From Cinclus cinclus (lineage: Eukaryota > Chordata > Aves > Passeriformes > Cinclidae), in contig NC_085060.1 in assembly GCF_963662255.1 (NCBI RefSeq), positions 14,541,925-14,605,924 on the forward strand: a stretch of DNA of 64,000 nucleotides, written 5' to 3'. Under the pieces are notes generated by a model that ran no database searches, had not been told where the DNA came from, and saw nothing but the letters and a program-made list of their open reading frames with translations. Position numbers and translations under genes: made by a program. Positions 51,111-64,000 of the stretch are shown one piece after another. The stretch's first letter is position 1. Every line of letters begins with the position of its first letter.

Positions 51111-53990
51111 TTGGCAAGGTGGGATCAGAGCCCACCCCCCTGCTTGGCCACCACCCTGTCCACAGGGACCCCTGAGCTCTGGTGCTGATGAATTCCCAGT
51201 TTTAGCTCCATGTCGTTGCTGCTTTGAGCCATCCCATGAGGGCACCTTTGGGTGTCCCTCCCTCCTGCCCTCTCCTCCTCCTCCTCCTCTGCTGCAGGAT
51301 TTGTGCCCCAGCCTCGGGGCAGGTGACATCTCACAGTGCCCAGAACCCCCAGGCACCTCCTGTCCCCAGGCTGGGCCACGTGTCTTCCAACATTTCCAGT
51401 GCCTTCTCCATCCTCTGCCCTCACCATGAGCCCCCCATGGAATCCCAAAGATTTCTTTTTGCCATGAAAAGGGCTGATTTACAGCTTCTCTTACCAAAGC
51501 AGAATTTTTGTCCTCTCACACATCTTTTCTATTACCAGCACTGTTTTATTTGCTGTTTTGTCACATGCTTGCTCAACATCCTGAGCAGAGTCCCCATTTC
51601 TTTGTAACTTGTTAGATTTTCTTGCTGGGGTTAAGGCAGCTTTGACACATTTTACTGCACTTTTTACTTCCTTTTTCACTTTGCTGTTAAAAAGGAGCCT
51701 CAGCCCCAGCTAGTGGGGTGTGAATGTACACACAGAGCACCCCTGGCCCTGCTGGACTCTGTTTCTCAGAACTCAATAAGTAAAAACAACCTCCAGAGAG
51801 TGACCCAAATATGAGCCCACCACATCTAACACAAAAATAAAAAGCTAAAATCTTGTCAGAGATGTTTTGATGAACATCATGACCAAAAATAAGACGGATC
51901 CTTCAGGGCAGTGCCTGGTTCGTACTGCCCGTTAAGTCAGGGCAGAGGAGCTACAGGTGTGGGGTGATAAACTCTGAGAATTTGATCTACGTGACCTACA
52001 GCTGTGGCCAAAAAAAATCTGATTTAGAAAAAATATTTGTTTATGTAAAGCCATGAGAACAAAAAAACTGAGATAAAATGAAGTGAAGTCATTGCCTCAG
52101 AGGGGAAGACCTGGTTCTGGTTCCTGCTTCCAGCTCTGTTCCTGTCTCTGAGGTCACACCAACCCTGTCAGGGCCAGTGTTTTTTCTGGGCTGCCCAGAG
52201 GTTAAAGGCAGGGGGAGAATGAAGCTCCTTGGAGGTCAGGTACCTCCATGGTCACCACGAGGTTGAGCTCCAATTATCAAGATCATCATTTTCGACACCA
52301 TCTTGCTCAAGTTTCCTTCTGCCTTACTCTTTCCCCCCCTGAATTCAGGGAAGAAAATGAAAAGTCCAAGCAAGCAGCAAAGGCAGGATGAACACAGTGA
52401 TGTGACTTAGTGCCATAAGGAATTGTGAGAATGAACCACTCTCTTAACTCATCTCCCAGTTTCCCAGGGGCCCAACAGAGCTGTGAAAAGGGAATATCTT
52501 GATGAGGCTCCAGCTCATGGAAGGTCATGGCTTTTACCACCCACAACATCCAGCTTTGCCTCCTCACTTATACTCCCACAAGTCCCAAGGGAAAAAACTT
52601 ATTTTAAAGGATTTAACCAACCCAAGCTCTTGTTTTGGCTGACTTGTTTCCCTCGTGTGCTGTCATATCACCAGTCCTGTGACCAGTGCCATTATCTGGG
52701 ACAAATCCACAGTCACAGGACACTAGATATTTAAGGGCAGGATAACTCCCTGTGGTCACACAAACGTCTGCACAGCTGTAGAGAAAGTTCCCAGGAGACC
52801 TGAGTAAACAGAAGCTGAAACTAAGAGAGTTGTGAGATTCTGTTTGAATGAGAAGTTTCTTATTTAAGTGAATCAACACAAACCTTCAAAGCGCACAGCT
52901 CAGCCTGTTCCTGCTGCTTAACAGCCTAAAACTCCTAAAGCAGCATAATCCCAAACCCAAAAAGAAAAGCAACACTTCCCACATTGGTGTCATGCTGCTC
53001 CTTGAGTTCCTTCACCCAAAATTCCTCCCTCTGGGCTCACCTGCTCCAGCCCAAGAGTCTCAAATGGAACTTCAACCTCCTGGTGAGATCTGGTTCAAAC
53101 CACCACCAAGCTCTGCTGTAGATCCCAGCTCTGCAGAGAGGACACATCTTGACTTCAAGCACTAGAGGGTTTTGGTTGTTTTTTTCAAAGAAAATATAAA
53201 TTAAAACAGGAAAAACAAGAAAATCAAATTGTATGGAGAAAGCATAATGAAGGGTTTTGTGGAAGGAAAGCATCAGCTCCACTGAGAAACAACAAATACT
53301 GGAATGGATGAGTCTGCAAAAGGATAAATGCACATGATATCCAATATATCTGCAAATATGATATTTATTGGAGAAACACAAAGTGTTTCTGGTCTAGGGA
53401 CATGGTCTAGTGGGAGATGAACTGCCAGGGAGCTGGAACTCAATGGGGTTCCTTCCAACCCAAATCATTCTGGGATTCTAGAGGCTGTGACAACCTGGAG
53501 CACACTTCTTCCTCAGCCAGCCACAAATTTGGTTTTTCCTTAATCAAGGCCCTTGATCCAGGGGGAAAACAGGGCCAGAGGAATACCCCAGCAGGCAGCA
53601 GTCCTGGACAAGCTGTGCTTAGCACCTCCACCAGAGCAGCCTCACCATGGCAAACCCTTGGAGACAGGTGGGAAGAGGAAGAGGAGGGCTTTGGAGCATC
53701 CTCCAGGGATCCAGCAGTGCCCTTGGAGAGGTGAGGGGAGCAGGAGGGCTCCTCCCCACGGAATGCAGCTCACGGTGAGGCACAGCTGGATGTGATAAGC
53801 TCAGAGCTGCTCCTGTGCCTCCCCCGGGCTGCTCGCAGGCAGGGAGCAGCAGCAGCCCCGCTCACCACGGAAGTGTCTGCCTTGGGGTGTGTGAAAGTCT
53901 GATCCTCCCGCCTGTTTGGGGCTTTTTTGGTCATGAGATGAGGAGCCAAAGCTGTAATTGCTTCCAGCTTCAGGGGGGGTGAAAATGCAC

Positions 53991-54019
53991 GAAGGGAAGG
54001 GAAGGGAAGGGAAGGGAAG
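53991..54019 (+). repeat. (GAAGG)n microsatellite
   Basis: About six perfect pentamer copies. It is the reverse complement of the unit in the long pyrimidine array 3 kb upstream. Confidence 0.9.
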
Positions 54020-54255
54020 TCTGAAGTGGGGCTTCTACATCACTCTTATTTTTAAAAAAAATAAGGATTAATTAATGCAAAGGGCTGAGAACATGAGATG
54101 ACAAAAGCTACGACCACTAAGGGCAGAGAATCCAAAGGATTGAATTACTTATCACCAAGTGACCACTGAGATCATCACCCCACAGGATGAAACACCCTTC
54201 ACAGCCCTTCCCTCCCAAGGGAATTTGGGGTATTGGGTGGAAGATGTAGGATTAT

Positions 54256-54492
54256 CCATAGAACCATGGAATGGCTTGGGTGGGAAGGGATATTTAAGGT
54301 GATCTCATTCCACCCCTGCCATGGGCAGGGACACCTTCCACTAGCCCAGGGTGCTCCAAGCCCTGTCCAGCCTGGCCTTGGACACTTCCAGGGATCCAGG
54401 GGCAGCCACAGCTTCTCTGGGCAACCTGTGCCAGGGCCTCCCCACCCTCACAGGGAAGGATTTCTTCCCAGTATCCCATCTATATCTCCTCC
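54256..54492 (-). mobile_element. CR1 LINE 3' end fragment
   Basis: Antisense and well preserved: CCATAGAACCATGGAATGGC, CATGGGCAGGGACACCTTCC, AGCCACAGCTTCTCTGGGCA, ACAGGGAAGGATTTCTTCCC. Confidence 0.88.
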
Positions 54493-55231
54493 ATCCGTGG
54501 GTCCATTCCTGATGAATCCCACATGCTGACACTCTCATTCCAGGATAAAAGCACTGCATTCCACACCAACAAGGGATTAGGTCTGTGGGAAGGAAGTTCC
54601 TTGTTCCAGAATCAGGTGTCCACCCATGGATTTAACCCACAACAGCTCCAAACATCAACAAGCCCTAAAAAGGAACAGCTCAGGAAAAAAAAAAAATTGC
54701 AAGACACAAACTATCATCCACAGTGAGAATGAGTCTGCAGACAGGAAATTCACTCTCACATCTCTTAAGGTGGAATTCATGATAGTCACAGCACACAAAG
54801 AGAGAAAATACATTCAAGTAAACAGAATAGTTGAACTGTAAGAAATCATTACCTTGGGAGGTGGAGTGGCAGATGGAGAGCCTCTAATTACTCTCAAGGC
54901 AGGAAATACACCCATCCTATTGCCTAGGTAATATCACAAATATATACTCATAATGAAGAAATAATGTTAATGCAATAATGTTACTGTAATTATCCATATT
55001 GTAATTATTTTGGTGTCAGCCTGGAAGCTTCAATCAGTGCTGGTATTTGGGCTCTGTGCCACAGCTGGCAGCACAGCCATCCCCCACCCGGCCTGGAATT
55101 AGGACAAGCAAAGCAGCTTTAATCCTTCCAAGCCTGACCCTCGAGCTGGGGTAATTCAGCCACAAAGTGGAGGTTTTGGGGGCTGCACTGCCTTTCTCTG
55201 GTCCTACACAGCTCTGCTGTGACCCCATCTG

Positions 55232-55659
55232 CAGTCCCCAACATCAGAAGTGTGTGGAGCTGTTGGAATGAATCCAGAGGAGGCCAAGTTGTTAAGGGGC
55301 TGCAGCACCTCCCCTGTGGAGACAGGCTGGGACAGTTCTGCCTGGAGAAGGTTTTGGAAGGTGAGACCCTCCAGCGTCTGAAGGGGCTACAAGGAAGCTG
55401 TAGAGGGAATGTCCATCAGTAAGTACTGACAGGACAAGGGGGATTGGGTTCACACTGAAAGATGGGAAATTTGGATACACAGAAGAAATTCACAGGGTGC
55501 CCAGAGAAGCTGTGGCTGCCCCTGGATCCCTGGAAGTGTCCAAGGCCAGGTTGGACACTGGGACCTGGGGTAGTGGAAGGTGTCCCTGCCCATAGGAGGG
55601 GATGGAATGGGATGAGTTATAAGGTCCCTTCCAACCCAAGCATCCTGGGATTCTGGGAC
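55232..55659 (+). mobile_element. CR1 LINE 3' end, about 430 bp
   Basis: The longest copy seen. The sense order is GAATCCAGAGGAGGCCAAGT, CTGGAGAAGGTTTTGGAAGG, GGTGCCCAGAGAAGCTGTGG in pieces, GTGTCCAAGGCCAGGTTGGA, GGTCCCTTCCAACCCAAGCA and ATCCTGGGATTCTGGGA. It is 3' untranslated sequence only; no reverse transcriptase remains. Confidence 0.88.
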
Positions 55660-58199
55660 AGGTGTTCTCTTTAGGTCCAGGGTGCTCAGTGCTGAGCTTT
55701 CAGCCATCACTCACCCCAGACTCTGCTGAGCACAGCTGGATTTTGGGGAGTTTTCCAAGAACTAACAAAGTCCAGTCCCAGCAGGTTCTTTGTCCCCATG
55801 CACAGAGCCTGGGAGTGCTGCTGGGGGCGGGAGGTGACAATTTCTCACTGCTACATCGAGCACAGCTGTTCTGCAACAGGCCCTGCACAGAGCTGATCTT
55901 ACTGCCAGAAAAGCCTGGTTTAGACAAGCAGTTTGTCAAGTCTAAGGTGCTAAAGCTCCTTCTCATACCAGCCTGAGGCCTCGGGGTGTCTTTCAAAGGT
56001 CTCCACACTATCCCTTCTTTTTTTTCTTCTCCAGATCTTCATCTCAAGATATTTATATATGCAAAGAAGTTAATTTTTTATAGGTTTTTATGAACGGCAA
56101 CGCTGGAGGAGACTCAAGTTTTAATTTAGACCATTGCATACTCTAATGGAAGAGTCTGTCACCACAGCCACCCACACCTCAGCAGTCACACAGAGCAGCA
56201 GGCTCTGCAGAGGGCAACAGCATCTCCTCTGAGAACTAAAATCAACTGTGTTCTCAATAACTATTTCTCACATTTTTCTGATTAAAAAATTCCCAAATGA
56301 ACTCACATGTAATGCTGGAAGAGGAAATATCCAAACATGCCAGCTTCACATTAATAAAGGCATTTAAAATTCACATCTAATTTTGAATTTACAGGGTCAG
56401 AAAATGAACCTGCCAGCCCCCCCAAGGAAGCTGCTCAAAGTCCCTGCAGAGATCTTGCTGATTGTCCCGTGCCCACAGGACGTTTTTGCAGTAAACACAG
56501 ATGTAAATGAAGCTCTTACTGTAATTGAGTTTGCATTCATCCCGGCAGTGTCACCCCTTCAGTCACCACACCCACAGCTGTAGTACTGTTCTACTCAGAC
56601 ATTAACAGGGTTTTACAAAGTTAGTTCTATTATAAAAACGTTCCTTACTGTAGATAAAAACTAAGCAGAGACACTGAACACCAGTTGGATGAAGCTTTGA
56701 TCAAAGCATTTTTTAGGATTCATTTTGGTAAAAGAGATGAAAAGCTGTCTGTAGGGTGAATACACCAAGTTTTTACCAATTTCACACCCTTTACACCCAA
56801 GTGTTTGCTGCCTGTGCCATCTACTGGTGCAAAGGACTCCTCCAACTCGTGCTCCTTCCTGCTTCTATAGCCCAGCTGAACACGGGAGCTGCTCAAAGCC
56901 AAACACAGCATTACAAGATCCCAGGAACACCTTAAAATTCCAGTATTTTGTCTTGGACACCCAGCCCCAGCCTAAAACACTTAGGGATAGATGCAAGGCA
57001 AGCAGGGCACACGTGGGACCAAACCCAGCTCCCTGCTCACCTCAGAGCAGGTGAGAACAATCTGTCCCCCCTGGCCCTGGCTCCCTGCCTGGAATATCCA
57101 GTAACATTGTCAAGAACTGACTTCACCTGGTTCCAAAGGTACAGAAAGTGTTCCAGCCCGTGTGGAAACAAATCCAGCATTCCTGGCTGGAGGTGCATTC
57201 ACTGCATGGACACTCTGAGCTGGAAAAGAACAATTCCTGGGTTTTATTTTCTATAAAATCAAACCTCAGCACTACAGGCAGGTGCTTCTTGGTCTCCACA
57301 ACCAACACACCTCCAAGTCCTTCCACTCAAAGCTTCCAAAAAGAACCCATCCTGGTTATCCCCCCAGGCAGTCCACAGGAGCAGGACATCAGCCCTTGTC
57401 CAAGGACACAAAGACTGAAGAAAAACCTTCCCAGCACAGCTGCTTCTCCCAGTAACACACGTGAGTGACAGGAATTGGAGCTTTCTGCAGCCTTTTATTT
57501 CACTATATACTTCAATTTACTGAAATACTCTCCTACACACCCTGTTTTAGAGCCAAAGCTCTGGTTTTGGGACACATCCTTGGGGGAGCTGTGTTAGTTT
57601 CTGTGCTAGAATTCCTGTGTTCTCCTTTCACCTGCAGTTTCCTGAGCAATGCCAGAGCAGCAACTCCTACAGGCACCTCTGCCTCCCCACCATTCTCCGT
57701 GCAGAAATCCTGTTTTCCTTTCAGCTGCACAACGCCAGGCACTTTCCTGGAAAGCCACAAGGGCTCAGCAACACTTCAGCTCTGAGCCCCAGCACTTTCA
57801 GGGCAGGACTCTCCTGTCTGAGCTTCCAGCAAAGCTCAGGGTCAGAGCTGAGGGTTCAATAACCTCTGTACAGCTCCTCATTAACACCCAGGGAAAGGCA
57901 AACCTTCAATCACAGCCTCATCACCAGCAATAGTCAAATGAATTGTAAATAGACCCTGCCCTTGCAGTGAGCACCCCTAGAGCTGTCCCTGGGGGATCCT
58001 GTTTGGAGAGAGCTGTCTGTTCTTCCCTCTGTTCCTCGAGCTTGTCTAGCACCACAAAGCATTTCCACAGCAGCAGGAAGAGGAAATTCAGCTTCACAAG
58101 CTCAAAAAGAAGTAAGAGGGGTAAGAGAAGAGCAATGCACGATGCCCCAGGCCCACAGCATCAGCCCCCTCACTTCTGAGCACCAAACAAAACACAAAC

Positions 58200-59201
58200 A
58201 CCGAAGTTTTAGAGAAACATTTATTATAGGGTTGCAGAATTTATGCCAATATAAAGTCCCTTAATAAAACTCTTGAGTTTATCAACTGCAGGACACTACT
58301 CTTCATTCTCTTTAGGCTGCAGCCTTCCAAAAAAAAAGGGAACAATGCTCTGACTGCAGCAGTAATGCTACTTGCTCATAAAAAGTTGATCTAAAAAGTT
58401 TTATATAAGCCCAAGTAGTTTAAGTTTACAACTACAGTCACGTTCACAAGTGAGCTATACCAGAACAGACCCTGGAAATAGGAAGTTACAGGATAAACCA
58501 AGTCATAACCAAAAATACTGACAAGCTTTAAGAGCAACTCCATCAGAATCTAACAACTAAATGCCACAAAACCAAACTAAGGGAGAAGAATTCAACATAA
58601 GCTCAGGGAAGGTTCCAAATATACATACGAATTCAATACAGTAATTGCACAAAAAGAAACAGGGTAGTGTTAAAGGTTTCTGATCACGGAGCTTGGATTT
58701 TACATGCTGCACACATGGTCGTTAAAATAAACCTTTAATGAACCAGACCAGGAAGGTTTTTGAGCCAGGATACGGAGTGCAGAGCTATTCTACAGAACTA
58801 CACAAGATGTGCAAACCACAGATTATTAATATTAATCATCCTGTGAAAGTTAAGGTGAACGTAACTGGTTCCAGCCAAGGAACTGGTTAACATTTTTACA
58901 TATATATTTTTCTGCCATTCCCAGATTACACTAAATCAAACACATTCAACAGATAAACTGATATTAGCCTTCTAAAACAAAAAAAACCTTACTCAAATTT
59001 AAGTTTTACATGAGACAACTAAAAAGTTATACCAAGGATCAACAAAAGCTGAAATGGTGACTTTATCTTCTGAAATACAAGCAATACACAGAAAATGCAT
59101 AAGGCTTTTGATTATCACTGCACGGTTTAATTGCAGAAGTCGATGTCTAATGCTGACTTCTCCAAGAAGGTGTGACCTGGTCACCTCCCATCTGTCACCT
59201 T
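58200..59201 (-). other. ITM2A: ITM2A 3' untranslated region
   Basis: About 1 kb between the stop codon and a canonical AATAAA on the - strand (positions 58225 down to 58220). Cleavage would be expected about 10-25 bases further on, near 58200. It is AU-rich with no open frame worth noting. The exact end is inferred from the signal alone. Confidence 0.7.
58220..58225 (-). terminator. ITM2A polyadenylation signal AATAAA
   Basis: Read as TTTATT on the + strand, about 980 bases past the stop codon, followed within 25 bases by the likely cleavage zone. No other convincing signal was noticed between it and the stop. Confidence 0.65.
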
Positions 59202-63999
<4,798 letters not shown>

Positions 64000-64000
64000 G

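Larger units (their letters stand above)
47741..58199. other. Intergenic region between GPR174 and ITM2A
   Basis: Contains the pyrimidine microsatellite, the GAAGG run, three CR1 pieces and an AT-rich patch (about 48840-48940). No coding region was recognised. The two flanking genes converge on it. Confidence 0.55.

Noticed and set aside
50686..51497. Several 130-290 residue ORFs across the pyrimidine array
   Set aside because: The pentamer repeat is open in all frames. The proteins are simple LPFPS or GREGK repeats.
53420..53482. Possible further CR1 tail
   Set aside because: Only a short TTCCTTCCAACCCAAATCAT-type match with a decayed end; too weak to list as a feature.

Overview
The window looks like nuclear DNA from a bird, probably a songbird or close relative. 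The evidence is the many truncated CR1 retrotransposon 3' ends, the sparse compact repeats, spliced genes with consensus GT-AG introns, and a gene order that matches the conserved vertebrate block P2RY10 - GPR174 - ITM2A (human Xq21; I recall it on chicken chromosome 4). No bacterial, phage or CRISPR features are present.

Layout. Positions 1 to about 20 kb hold no gene I can support: CR1 fragments, simple repeats, an AT-rich block and, at 19.6-19.9 kb, a 17-bp minisatellite. Three intronless coding regions for class A GPCRs follow, all on the + strand and spaced about 9-10 kb apart: P2RY10 (25243-26265), a second P2RY10-like gene (35382-36497) and GPR174 (46590-47567). Each has a GC-rich patch 3-5 kb upstream that ends in a good splice donor (after 20176, 32191 and 42191). 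These patches are candidate promoters with non-coding first exons. From 48 to 58 kb there are CR1 copies and a long TTCCC microsatellite. ITM2A lies on the - strand from its poly(A) signal at 58220 to the last visible upstream exon at 63930; its first exons lie beyond position 64000.

How the genes fit together. P2RY10 and GPR174 are known lysophosphatidylserine receptors of lymphocytes, so the + strand genes form a small tandem lysophospholipid receptor cluster. ITM2A is a type II membrane protein of the BRICHOS family and is convergent to the cluster.

The main finding is that the two P2RY10 copies are mosaics. From 25345-25731 against 35442-35828 (TM1 to the end of TM4) they align without gaps and with only 19 mismatches in 387 bp. 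Just downstream, protein identity falls to about half. The near-identical part is also strikingly rich in G/C at third codon positions. This is the pattern expected of partial gene conversion between tandem receptors, leaving two receptors with nearly the same TM1-TM4 but different TM5-TM7 and cytoplasmic tails.
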